In this document: piece after piece, positions 23,331 through 36,124 of the stretch
Numbering within the stretch: position 1 is the first letter of the stretch
Layout: every line of letters begins with the position of its first letter
Assembly (NCBI RefSeq): GCF_932526225.1
Contig: NC_064042.1
Location: 6,317,540 to 6,381,539 of the forward strand
Length of the DNA: 64,000 nucleotides
Source: Nematostella vectensis
Lineage: Eukaryota; Cnidaria; Anthozoa; Actiniaria; Edwardsiidae
Direction: 5' to 3'
The notes under the pieces: generated by a model
Seen by the model: only the letters and a program-made list of their open reading frames with translations
Databases searched by the model: none
Told to the model about the DNA's origin: nothing
Made by a program: the position numbers and the translations under genes

Positions 23331-25375
23331 TTGATAGTTCATTGTAATTTTAAGGCATTTTGTTTTCTTTTTACAGCTTTATCCAAGCACAAAGCCCAAA
23401 TGCGCAGATTAGCTGTATCGTGCTGAGGACTTCATTACATTGCGCTTAGCCGCATTTTGTTCGATGTGACTGAGATGCTAATGCTGCCCTGAGTTCAAAT
23501 ATCCATATTACATAGACACTTACTTTCTTGTATAGTGGAAAGCTGAGCAGGTGTACTCATAGCCCGCTTGAACGGACTTGCATTACAGCTATTGGCTGGA
23601 AATGAAAGTTTGTGTGTATGATTCTTTTTCGGGGTCGGTATCCATCTCATCGCGCGCTCTGATTGTCTCTCGCATGAGGTCCTTTATCTTACGATCCGGA
23701 CCCGCGCGCGGTCAACTAAACAGCCGTATTAGGTCCTCGGGCTCGGTCAGTAATTTCAAGACCTGGTAACAAATAAGTGATGCTTTATAAACGATCAAAC
23801 TATAATGCTGCATTTTTTTTCGCTGGAGTTATAACGTTTGCGGTAGGTGTGGTTGTTGTGTTTGCGAGAATATTATATGAAATCGAAAATTTTGTACGAC
23901 TAGAGGCATCCACTCCTCTCATGATGCTATCAGCGTATAAAGATCGTATAAAATCTTTAACCTCCAAGCCTATTTCAATGATTTGTTTGTGTGTCGTGAC
24001 GAATTTGTCGTGCTATAACGTGCTGGTAAGCGCTATTTAGTCCCCATCACGATAAATATTCTTTTGCTTTTGAATTCCTTTTGAATCCAGGCACTTGCTA
24101 GTTCCTTTGTAATGTTTTTATACTTCAAACGCTTCGTTTTGTCCCCTTTTTGCGAGTGTGCAAAGTATGACAATTTTACCCGGACTTTATTTTACTGTTA
24201 CGCATGCTTGATATAAATAGGGCTTTTTTTTTTAACTCAATCTCTATGACCTATAGTCATCAACTCTCCACCAACAAACCATCCCGATAAAATAAAACAA
24301 ATTTGGGTAAGACCAATTTATAAAAGTAATCAGATAATTTTTAAACTTCTGCAAAACAATATAAAGCGAGATTTGATTGCATTTATTCAACAAAAAGAAG
24401 TCTTGAATCGAGAAGAGTTTGGCACAAATGTTCGCGTTTATTACTTCAATTCATAACAAACACCGTCCGTAACGTAGACAGAGTAGGTCCCAGAAGTATA
24501 TAGACTAAGGATCTCGTAGTTATTTCGAAGATATTTCTGCAAAGCGGCTGAGATAAGTGATTGTTTTGACGGCATATATATTCGTTAGTTGTTTTATAAC
24601 AAGTTAGGGTAGGGAAAACAGAAGTCGAAAGATTCCATCGTTTCGCACTTTACTTGCCTGCTGGCAGTCCTTCATCAGGACCGCTACTAAAAGCGTTCTA
24701 ATATGTTCTAAAAGTTCCAATTTGTGCCGATTCTTTTATTGTTTTGTGGAATCAATGTGTCAAAGTTAACGACAGCGCGGATTACACTAAGGCAAACTGT
24801 AAAAGGATTACAACTCAATAAAATTGCCTTACAACTTAGAACATGCCTTGTTGTTGTCATATTTGTGTGTAATATACGATTTTGGGGAGTTTTCGTAACG
24901 GAATATATGACTTCTCTCCCCCTACTAAGGAAAGAAAAAGCAATTTTATTGGCAATGTTTCACAAAAAATCGCGACTTCAATCCACTCGTTTTACCTCTA
25001 AGAATAACAGCCCATTCCAAGCTACGAACAAGCTTTGAAACCATTGCCTGGGCTACCTGTGAGTACAGCAATACTTTACTATAATTGAAAAATTGGTTGT
25101 TTTTGATTTCGTACACTTGTCCTAAAACTACACTAGCCTTGCAACATCTAAATTTAGAACAAAAGAAATAGCTGGACTTGAAAGAATTTATTCATGACAA
25201 ACATCATGACAAAGCAGCTTTGTGGATTCAAATATCCAGTAAGTTATATTACTTATTCACCATATGTGATTATATAACATTTAAAATAATGACATCACAT
25301 ACTCACCATATTTGTGAGTGTGGAAATAGTTTTGATTCAATATCAACCAAGATCAAAACTTTACAACAACATTTT
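23331..25375. other. AT-rich spacer, short ORFs only
   Basis: A short frame at 23777-24040 has one hydrophobic segment after a basic start, but no splice-consistent partner or family resemblance was found. Nothing else is supported. Confidence 0.4.
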
Positions 25376-25377
25376 AT

Positions 25378-26132
25378 TGTAAACGCTGTGTCTACTTGCA
25401 CGGCTTCCGGTAAAGGAGGAAAAAAAATAGATGCACGGCTGTCTCGAGTTTTTTAGATTTTTAGCCTAAATAACAAGTTTCTGGCTTTAAAACACTTCCA
25501 CGATTATTTAGAACAGCCAAGCGACGATTTTTAGCCTGAAAAGCTATGCAACAACGGCCCGCAAATGCTCGGCAAAGTATGTACGAAGCGTGGAGTTCGA
25601 CATTTCATGCATCGTTTATTTCGTGTCGAGCACCCGAATGTCGCCTTTTGCGATTTTTTTCAAGCTCGAAGCCATCGTTTGACGGTTCTAAATAACGGTG
25701 GGAAGTTTTTAAAGTCAAAACTTTTCATTTGGGCTTAATGGTAAAAAGAAAAAAAGGAAGTGCATCTACTTTTTTTCTCCTTGCACGGCTGTTATGTCGA
25801 ACTCTACGCTTCGTTCATACTGTGCCGAGCATTTGCGGGTCACTCAATGCACAGCTTTTCAAGCTAAAAAACATCTCTTGGCTGTTTTTAGCAATCGCTT
25901 CGTTCATACTGTGCCGAGCATTTGCGGGTCACTCAATGCACAGCTTTTCAAGCTAAAAAACATCTCTTGGCTGTTTTTAGCAATCGTGGAAGTGTTTCAA
26001 AGCCAGAAACTTGTTATTTAGGCTAAAAATCGAGAAAATGGGAGACAGCCGTGCAGCTAGTTTTTTTTCCTCCTTTACCGGAAGCAAGTAGTGCTTCAGA
26101 TTTCCCACAAGAGTGCAAATAGACACAGCGCA
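25378..26132. mobile_element. Fold-back element with long inverted arms
   Basis: The left arm (about 25385-25610: GCTGTGTCTA, CTTCCGGTAAAGGAGG, GACAGCCGTGCA-type text, then CACTTCCACGATTATTTAG and TGCTCGGCAAAGTATGTACGA) returns as reverse complement on the right (about 25890-26130). On the right side an 86-bp block beginning CTTCGTTCATACTGTGCCG is also duplicated in tandem (25808 and 25896 onward). Arms are diverged by several percent with indels. There is no transposase frame and I could not define a target duplication. Confidence 0.75.
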
Positions 26133-26714
26133 TTGTCAATTCACAATTGAATAAAGTTAGTCTATGTTACTTGACTAAAAAAGTCCAAGTTAATAGCTAT
26201 GAATTACAGCATCGCTATTTGCTCATTTACCTGGTACATAGAATCTGGAGAAACTTTCATTCATATTAGTTTAGACATTTTGTTTATGAGCATATTTTCA
26301 TGAAATTGACATTAATCAAAAAATATTTCAAGACATCTTCCCAAAATAGCAATCGCAGGGATTCTTCATAAGTTCAACTACTCCTCCAGATATTGGTAAA
26401 TCATGTATAGTAGGAGTTTATAGAATCTAAAACCAATAACCAACAACAAAGTTTAAAATAATAACAGCAGTATAAGTCTTTGTTTTGGTGTTGATCAAAT
26501 ACTGGATGCTGGACCATCACCAGACTGTAAGGAAACTGATCTTGGTTACAGTAGTGGTGCAAGCCAAAGCCACACTAAAAAGCTTGAATATCATTCTGTT
26601 CCCCAGCAGAATTTTCAGTATATTGCAATTGGCCATTATATTTGGCGATCCTTTGAGTGGGATCCCTGTACTATTTTATATGTATGCTACATAAGCGTAA
26701 GCGCAATTTAGCAT

Positions 26715-26930
26715 AACTTTAAACTCATCGTCTGATAAGTTTGGGGTCAGGTATCGGATACTTGGTAACCGCCTAACCAAGCGCACCCGAGGAGCCAGGT
26801 CTCCGGGCCCCACAGCTCCCCCCCCCCCCCCCCCCCCCCCCCGGGGGATACCCGTCACACTTTTCAGTTGAATATACTTACCTAGTTAGTTGCATGCTAC
26901 CCTAAGGGTGTGGTGGGAGGGGCCTAAAGG
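26715..26930 (+). repeat. Structured dispersed repeat, copy C
   Basis: It matches copy A from CTCATCGTCTGATAAGTTTG to GGTGTGGTGGGAGGGGC. The unit contains a C run (26819-26842) where copy A has a shorter CCGCCCCCCAGGGGG. It lies just upstream of the receptor gene. Confidence 0.8.
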
Positions 26931-27072
26931 GACCCTTAACAGCAGCCACTTCTCCTGTATTATCGCTTCATTTAGATACGCTATCCACTACTGTGGCGCT
27001 CTCAACTGCAAGGCACAAGTTCAGTGGAACAAGGGCGCAGGGAGAGAGAATTTCCCCAGCGTTGAAGTCAAA

Positions 27073-30000
27073 ATGAGTTGTGGGGCTACCAACGTTAGCT
27101 GGGTCCTTCTTGGGCTTCTTGCGATTGCCTTTTTCGGTGGAACTGGTGAGTTGGGCGCTGCATGTGTTTACGAAAAGTTTTTACTAAAAGTTCTGAAGTA
27201 TCCAGAACTTTTTTTCAGCTTAACATCTAGACTGGCAGTTGTTGTTTCTACGTTTTTGACTCGGACAATTTTTTGTCTTTGCTTATGTAAAACTATTTCA
27301 TAGAATAAATTCAAAATAGAATTAAACAATATAAGCTTTAATTCATATTTCAGATTCATTCAGTTTTACCAGCGAGCCTTCCAACCCGACCTACTTGACC
27401 AAAGGCACGGTGGGAAATCTGACCTGGGAATACGCGGCAGGCACTGGCGAGACCGTACACGACCGCATCCTTTTCCAGAAAAACAATGTAAAAATGGGAT
27501 ACGTGGATAAAACAGAAGCAGGTATTACTAGAAATATATACGAACTATACCGTGGTAGCTATGACATCGCGAGTAGCTTCAATCCCGTGACGCTGATATT
27601 CAAGAGTCCAATAGACTCTGCTACACACGACGGCGAGTACGCGGTAGATATCCAAATAGAGGAGACCGGTGAACAAGTCGTATCAAGAGCAGCCATCAAT
27701 GTTATCGGTAAGTGTTATAAAATCATTATTATTTTTACGAAAAAATAATTGTCTAACATTACTTAGGCAAATGTTCTCAAAGAAGGTCTTTATGTTAAGG
27801 AAGAAAAAAATCTAAAGAACTAAAATTATAGGACTGGAGACGCTTTGTGGAAATTTTGAGATTTCGAAATTTTAAAAGTTATTCCTTATTTAGCACTTAT
27901 TTTCTATGATTTTTGAAAATTGATAATAAATGACGGAGCCTCTTTTTCTACAAGCCAAAACCCGATCAAGCAAATCGGTTCTAGTTGCAAATCTCTTGTA
28001 AAATAAGTTCATTTATAGAGTTAAGCCGAACTGATCATTCTCCCTTCGGCTTTTTAAAAACTCCTCAAACATTTCAACCAGCCTAGTACTTTCTCGCAAA
28101 CAATGTTTTGTATATGTTAATGACGTGTACCGGCTTTAATATATTATGCGTATTTGAATAGCGGAAGTTCTCGAAACTATCATTAAACATAATCAGCAAT
28201 AGATACAAAGTTTTAATCAACTACGATTTGGACTCGCTGTGTTTTTATTCCAGTAAAACAGAGCGAGGGAAGAATAATATCCATTTCATTTTGAAGGCAA
28301 TTTTCTTTCTTGGGAGAATTCAATGCAAAACAAGTATTAAATTGTCTTTTCTCCAGTACTATAGAGTTAATTCTAGATATCATTTGAAATGTTTTTAATG
28401 TGCCTACAATGTGCATGCTGTGAAGGAATGCTATTAATTTTGGTACAACAATAACAGAAATTTCATCCATGAATTAGCGAGATGGTTAGACAAAATGAAA
28501 TTTTTTAAGACTTTTCAAATTTCTTTCAAAACTTATCCTGTATGCGTAGTTAGAAAATAAGAATATAGAAAATATATTTTTTTCTGGCAATATACCTTTT
28601 TTATATTTTTATCCTCTCAGCTTTTCAAGAAATAAAGATATACAAACAAATTTTTAGGAATTCGCGTCGTGGAAAACCGATTTGGATACGAACAGAGGCT
28701 ACAGTAGACGGAATGGAAAAAAAGAAAGCGCTCAGCCGTTCCCGTCCTTTTATCAGATTATTCCTTATTTGTTTCTTGTTTAGATTTCAACGACAACAGA
28801 ACGAGAAGAGAACGCAATTTTCTCTCAACAAACTTCCATTTTCAGACCACTATTATTATTAGTTAAAATGCATCGAAAACATGTTTTTATCTTTTGATAG
28901 AATATGTTATGGAATTTGAAATTTGCAATAATATATAGATTTAGGCACTGCCTAAAGGCGGAGCCAGCATTTGATACCTTTTTGTGTTGACTGATAGGGG
29001 TAATTTAGGGGGATCTAGGTGTCTTTAAAATGTTTTTTTTTTAATGAGATTAAAAAAGTCATTTTTTACTGCCATGTCTTTATGAATTGTAAAGGCTCGT
29101 ACCTAGGAGGGGTGCGAACACCCCCCCCCCCCCCCCACACACACACACACAACAGACAAAGGAACACTTTCGATTCTCAATAGACGTGCTATTATTTGTA
29201 GACAAAACTCAGTCTGGTATGTAGCCAAATCCGACATTAAATCCCCCTTGAAATACTGCAAAGGCGCGGTCAGATTTTTATTAGAGAACTCTCCCCCCCC
29301 CCCCCCCCCCCCGGAAATATAAGGTCCACTTTTCTCACCCCACCAAGAAAAATTCTCGGTATGGGTCTGTTGCATTGGCCCCTCCAAATGTATCAAGCAA
29401 GCACTCATTTCATAATATTAAATATGCAGTATGAAAGTGAACAAATACTAAACCTTGGTAAGAAAAAGGCTGTCAAACTTTAGGTGTCTTAGTTGAGTCT
29501 AATGGTCAACTCTTATTTTCCCTCTTATTTAACTCTACTATCTATATTTTGTTTATTATCAAAGTAGCATTCTAACAAACTTTGACCTTGTGAATAATAT
29601 ATCAAGGATGTAACAGTATTCCAAAGAATTTGATGCCATACTGTAGTTTTCACGTACTGCAACTAATTATTCAGAAGAATGTGTTGAAATTAAACTCCAC
29701 AAATATACCTCCTGACATGCATTACATATTGGTGCACCCACCCTTTGGCCTTTTTTTTTAGAAACTTTGGATCCACCCATACAGGCTACTAAAAAATGAA
29801 TGCAATGGAGGCAAATCCTAAATTACTGAAAGTTTTTAATTACAAACCAAACCATGTTCATTGATCTATGTTGGAGGCAGAGAGAAATAAATATACAAAT
29901 AAACAAAAAGTCAATGGGGAGCGAAGAAAAGGGGGAAATGTGACTCTATTTGAAAAAAATGTTACTCTATTCTAAAACATTTATAACATTAATGCAATAA

Positions 30001-33000
30001 TAAATTGACTAAGCACTTTCCTAGTATTTTTCCCTTTCCCTTTTACCTTTAGGATTGATATAAAACTATTTTCTTTACAAATTTATTAATGAAAAAGCAC
30101 AAGTTTCTTGTTATCTAGTTTATATAATTTAAGTACTGTATTAAAGTTATATTCTGACCAGGTTTGCCCTTGCAAAGAAACAAATAATGAATGAAACAGC
30201 ATTCCAAAGATATAATGATACAGTTATACATTTCACGTGCCATATGGAAGTTTGTCCATCACATACTGGTAAACTCCATCACCAAGGATATTACAGTCAT
30301 GTATTACATCTTCGTTTGGTGCACCCACCCTTTAGTATGGTGGCCTGCTGTTTTATAGAAACCCTGGATCCACACATGCTAATGCTACTCCAAAATTAAA
30401 TGCAATGGAAAAGAACAAATTTACTTGGGAAGCAAATTCTAAAAAAAAATCCTTGATATTAATGAAAGTAGTGCTAAATGAAAATGTTTTATTTCAAACA
30501 TAACCTATTTAAATTTATTTAGGATGCAGATGGGAAACAGCAAATAATATCAATTGCATACAAAAATAGTCAGCAGAGAGAAAAAAAAGGAAGAAATCAG
30601 AGTATATCTTTGACAAAAAAAATTAACAATAATGCAACAACACTCTCCTAACATTTCCCCTTTCATCATTATCTTTAGGTTGATAGATAAATGTTTTCTT
30701 TACAGATTTATCATTGAGAGCAAGTATTTTGCTCTAAAAAAACCTATTACACTTATACTGTTGTATAAAAGTAAGAAATCCCCTACTATAATATCTTAAT
30801 ATTTGCCTAATTTTATGCCTTCTAGCCTTTAGAATCAATCATGGCCCTTTCCCTATTACCTTTAGGATTTATATAAAACTGTTTTCTTTGCAAATTTATT
30901 AATGAAAAAGCACAAGTTTGTTGTTAACTTTATATAATTTAAGTACTTTGATCTAATAAAAACCTCTTCCCTTTATGGAACTTGTACCAGTGCTACATTC
31001 TGTCCAGCTTTGCCCTTGCAAAGAAACAAATAATGAATGAAACTGCATTCCAAAGATATAATGATACAGTTATACATTTCAGGTGCCATATGGAATTTTT
31101 GTCTATCACATACTGGTAATACTCCATCACCAAGGATATTATAGTCATGTATTACATAATCGTTTGGTGCACCCACCCTTTGGCCTTTTTTTTAGAAACT
31201 TTGGATCCACCCATACAGGCTACTAAAAAATGAATGCAATGGAGGCAAATCCTAAATTACTGAAAGTTTTTAATTACAAACCAAACCATGTTCATTGATC
31301 TATGTTGGAGGCAGAGAGGAATAAATATACAAATAAACAAAAAGTCAATGAGGAGCCAAGAAAAGGGAGAAATGTGACTCTATTTGAAAGAAATGTTACT
31401 CTATTCTACAACATTTATAACATTAATGCAATAATAACTTGACTTAGCACTTTCCTAGTATTTTCCCTTTCCCTTTTACCTTTAGGATTGATATAAAACT
31501 ATTTTCTTTACAAATTTATTAATGAAAAAGCACAAGTTTCTTGTTATCTAGTTTATATAATTTAAGTACTTTAATCTAATAAAAACCTCTTCCCTTTATA
31601 GAACTTGTATTAAAGTTACATTCTGACCAGGTTTGCCCTTGCAAAGAAACAAATAATGAATGAAACAGCATTCCAAAGATATAATGATACAGTTATACAT
31701 TTCACGTGCCATATGGAAGTTTTGTCCATCACATACTGGTAAACTCCATCACCAAGGATATTACAGTCATGTATTACATATTCGTTTGGTGCACCCACCC
31801 TTTAGCATGGTGGCCTGCTGTTTTATAGAAACCCTGGATCCACACATGCTAATGCTACTCCAAAATTAAATGCAATGGAGAAGAACAAATTTACTTGGGA
31901 AGCAAATTCTAAAAAAAAATCCTTGATATTAATGAAAGTAGTGCTAAATGAAAATGTCTTATTTCAAACATAACCTATTTAAATTTATTTAGGGTGCAGA
32001 GGGGAAACAGCAAATAATATCAATTGCATACAAAAATAGTCAGCAGAGAGAAAAAAAGGAAGAAATCAGAGTATATCTTTAATTAAAAAAATTAACAATA
32101 ATGCAAAAACACTCTCCTAACATTTCCCCTTTCATCATTATCTTTAGGTTGATAGATAAATGTTTTCTTTACAGATTTATCATTGAGAGCAAGTATCTTG
32201 CTCTAAAAAACCTATTACACTTATACTGTTGTATAAAAGTAAGAAATCCCCTACTATAATATCTTAATATTTGCCTAATTTTATGCCTTCTAGCCTTTAG
32301 AATCAATCATGGCCCTTTCCCTATTACCTTTAGGATTTATATAAAACTGTTTTCTTTGCAAATTTATTAATGAAAAAGCACAATTTTGTTGTTATCTTTA
32401 TATAATTTGAGTACTTTGATCTAATAAAAACCTCATCCCTTTATGGAACTTGTATCAGTGCTACATTCTGTCCAGCTTTGCCCTTGCAAAGAAACAAATA
32501 ATGAATGAAACAGCATTCCAAAGATATAATGATACAGTTATACATTTCAGGTGCCATATGGAATTTTTGTCGATCACATACTGGTAATACTCCATCACCA
32601 AGGATATTACAGTGAGTCATGCATTACATATTCGTTTGGTGCACCAACCCTTTAGCATGGTGGCCTGCTGTTTTATAGAAACCCTGGATCCACACATGCT
32701 AATGCTACTCCAAAATTAAATGCAATGGAGAAGAACAAATTTAATGGGGAAGCAAATTCTAAAAAAAATTCCTTGATATTAATGAAAGTAGTGCTAAATG
32801 AAAATGTATTATTTCAAACATAACCTATTTAAATTTATTTAGGGTGCAGAGGGGAAACAGCAAATAATATCAATTGCATACAAAAATAGTCAGCAGAGAG
32901 AAAAAAAAGGAAGAAATGAGATTATATCTTTGATAAAAAAAATTAACAATAATGCAACAACACTCTCCTAACATTTCCCCTTTCATCATTATCTTTAGGT

Positions 33001-36000
33001 TGATAGATAAATGTTTTCTTTACAGATTTATCATTGAGAGCAAGTATCTTGCTCTAAAAAACCTATTACACTTATACTGTTGTATAAAAGTAAGAAATCC
33101 CCTACTATATTATCTTAATATTTGCCTATTATTATGCCTTCCAGCCTTTAGAATCAATCATGGCCCTCAGGTAGTCATTGGTTGGTTTTACCTAAATAAA
33201 AGTGAAAACAATTAATTATTTTTTCTTTCAAAACAATATTTTCATCATGCCATTTATAACCTTACTAATTTTCCACAACTATTTGAATAAAAATAAATAA
33301 ACACATTAGAAAGTATGCAAGATGCAGACAATATAAAAGTAAAAACAATATAGGTAATAAGGGTTGCATTTAGTTTTTTTTATTTTCGAAAAGAAAATTC
33401 TTCTGTAATTGTAAAATTATTGTTGTTTTGATAATGTTGAAAAAATTTTGCTGTATCTTTGAAAAGACTAAATACACAGAATATAAAGACAAGAAAGGTC
33501 TTCTTTAACAATATATGACAGGATGATATTTGTCAGCCTTTATAAAATATCTCAACACAGTCAATAAAGTATTGAGAGAACGAAGAATATCAAAGGATGT
33601 GTTATGCTCAACATGTTTGATCACGACCACGAATTCTCAAAGCAAACTCTAGAAACAAATGTATAAATCCAACAAGCTAAGTGGCATTGATACAGTAACT
33701 AGACTACTACGTATTTCTGTCGTTAAATTCTTATAGCTGAAAACAAACATCAAGGCCCTTTCTTCTCAGGATCTCCTTACATAAATATAGAAGTGAATGA
33801 ATATACAATGGTAGTGTAGATCCTCCATAGTCCTCCTCTATAGACCTTTTTTTAGTTGTTGCGACGGGCGGGATTCACGAACACTCGGGTAGATTTTACT
33901 ATCGACTCGTACTTCAGACAAAACTGTTCCTAAAAGACTTCAGTCCATTTGAATCCGCATACTTTCTCATTAAATACTGCCTTTGTTTCTGTGAACATAC
34001 GAGTTTTGAACTAAAACTCAAAAGCGTAAGACCGAGAGGGGCCTGAGAGTTGCGTGGCTGGATTACTCTGGCTGGCTGGCTGATTTGTGACACCACAGGG
34101 TAACCGCGCCATGACCACAAAACCAAGTCGCATAGCTTACCATATTTCTATACCTATGGAGCTCCGCGCGCGGTCTGCGTCCGCGCTGGCTTCGCTAATA
34201 TTTCGCCAAATTTACTTCCACGCAAAATTGTTCTCCCACAGCATGCATTAGGAGCCGCGTAACAGTCATATTGCATCAAAACTTGTGTTTTGTTTGGTCA
34301 ACATGCGACATAAAATTAAACATTATTTACAAGCTTTACAACGAGGGTAACAAAATGATGATTTCATTGTTATTTTTACAGATCCTCCTACGGTAACCAT
34401 TTCTAATGCAAAAGTGTCTGCGGTGACCGGTTCTACTGCAGTGCTGACAGCTAACTTCAGCGTGCCGTCTGAAGTGTCTCACGAAAAGAAATGGAGTAAG
34501 ATCACAATCTTTCCATTTTCTTATTCTTCTATTACTTGTGTCCCCTCCCATTAAATTTTACAAACAAAGAATTAGCTTAATTTCATTTATCGTTACGGAC
34601 TTCGGGAACGTTCCGACGTTGCTCCATCTTACAAGCAAAAAATAAGCTTAATTTGCCCCCTACGGTCTTCGGGAAAGTTCCCGAGGGTTCCCGACGTAGC
34701 TCCATCTTACAAACGAAGAATTACCATAATTTGATTTATTCCTACGGACTTCGGGAACGTTCCCGACGTAGCTTCATATTACAAACAAAGAATAAGCTTA
34801 ATTTCATTTATTCCTACTGACTTCGGGAACGATCCCGACGTAGCTCCATCTGCTCTCTTGATTAGAAACCATGTCTCTAGCTCATCTATGCTTAATTTGA
34901 ACTTTAAAATCGAGTCGCATAAACGTGTTTTTCTTGCCGTTGCCGTTAATTATGTTCCCTATTTTTACTCATCGCCTAAAACAAACATCAAGTAACATGT
35001 CATCCACGTCTCCATGGGCGAGGGGAATAAACTTTCGTAATTTGTGTTTGCTTTCCTCGCAGACTCGGTTTCGAGTCGCATGACCAAAATATTAACTGTT
35101 TAATTTTTTTTAATATGGCCTAAACTGCTGCTATATACATGCTGCTCTGTGTCTATTTTTTCTTTAAATGCCTAATGGTTTCCCCCCCCCCCCCGACCCT
35201 TCCACTACTAAGCAAATCCTTGCCACCCGCCTAACATTTTTGTATCAACGTTAATCAGCCTTCCAAGTTCAAGGCTCCTCCTCCAGTCGCGAGGTCGGCC
35301 AAGGTGACAGCCTGCACCTGCCAAATGTGCGATCAAACCAGACAGGGAACTACACCATCACCGTCAGCAATCAGTACGGAGGCCGAGCTAGTGCTACTGT
35401 CGAGCTCCAAGTCAATTGTGAGTTTACTGTCAAGTGATAAGCCATTGGGGCTTCTCTGTCCGCCGCCCTTTCATCAACCTGGCAAAGTTAAAGCCTCATT
35501 GTCACCAGTTTACTTCCGGTCGGTTACGTAACAATATCCGAAGATTTTTAACGAAAAACGCGAAAAGTATTTCAAATATTGAAAGCAGTGTGTCTATTGG
35601 AAGTTTCTTTGAGGATGTGATTGATAAATTAGTGCGGATGGCCTGTCTCGGATTTTAATAGATTCTTTTGTCTTTTAACGGTTGAGGTTTCCGTCGGACA
35701 TCCGGAAGTAAACTGGTGACAATGCGGCTGTTTGCTGTTTGTTTATATCATTCATTTTTCTACTTTTTGCTGTGCAAGGTGAACTTGCGGGGATCCAAAG
35801 ATTTGAATAGACGCGATTCCATTTATAGCCCAATCAAATTACCATTCTTCTACAAAACTCTCTCCACAGCCCTACCAACAACCACACTGACAGCTTCTAA
35901 TGCAAGCGCATGCGTAAATGCAACTGTTACGCTGACCTGCTCCGCCACAGGCTACCCCGCGGCCTCCGAGTTCGTCTTGTATCTCGGCAGCCATGAGCTG

Positions 36001-36124
36001 GAACAAAACAGTAACGGGTCTTTTTCTGTTATTCTCAAAACTCCTGGATCAGCCGAGTACAAATGTAGCGCCAAAAACGAATACGGTGCCAGCGTTAATG
36101 CAAGCGTGACCATCACAGCTAAAG
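27073..36124 (+). CDS. Receptor part 1: signal peptide and Ig domains 1-3
   Basis: Exon 1 encodes a signal peptide (SWVLLGLLAIAFFGG). Ig1 (27354-27707, residues 25-142) has an IgV-like pattern, with NLTWEY in strand B and DGEYAVDI in strand F, so both usual cysteines are replaced. Ig2 is split over 34382-34495 and 35259-35417; it has VLTANF and NYTITV at the same places, again with no cysteine pair. Ig3 (35870-36124) is a normal I-set domain with TLTCSA and YKCSAKNEYG. Ig2 is the only domain cut by an intron. Several N-glycosylation sequons occur. Confidence 0.8.

Noticed and set aside
23390-23470. Text resembling the 5' part of U4 snRNA (GCGCAG, TGTATCGT, TGAGG)
   Set aside because: Spacing and the k-turn stem do not fit, there is no Sm site, and matches are only short words.
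23777-24040. Small single-helix protein resembling a collagen or membrane-protein start
   Set aside because: No splice partner, no promoter signal and no motif beyond one hydrophobic stretch.
30187-31869. Paralogous small ORFs in the intron 2 repeat
   Set aside because: They arise because the repeat units are nearly identical, and variants carry stops or shifts.
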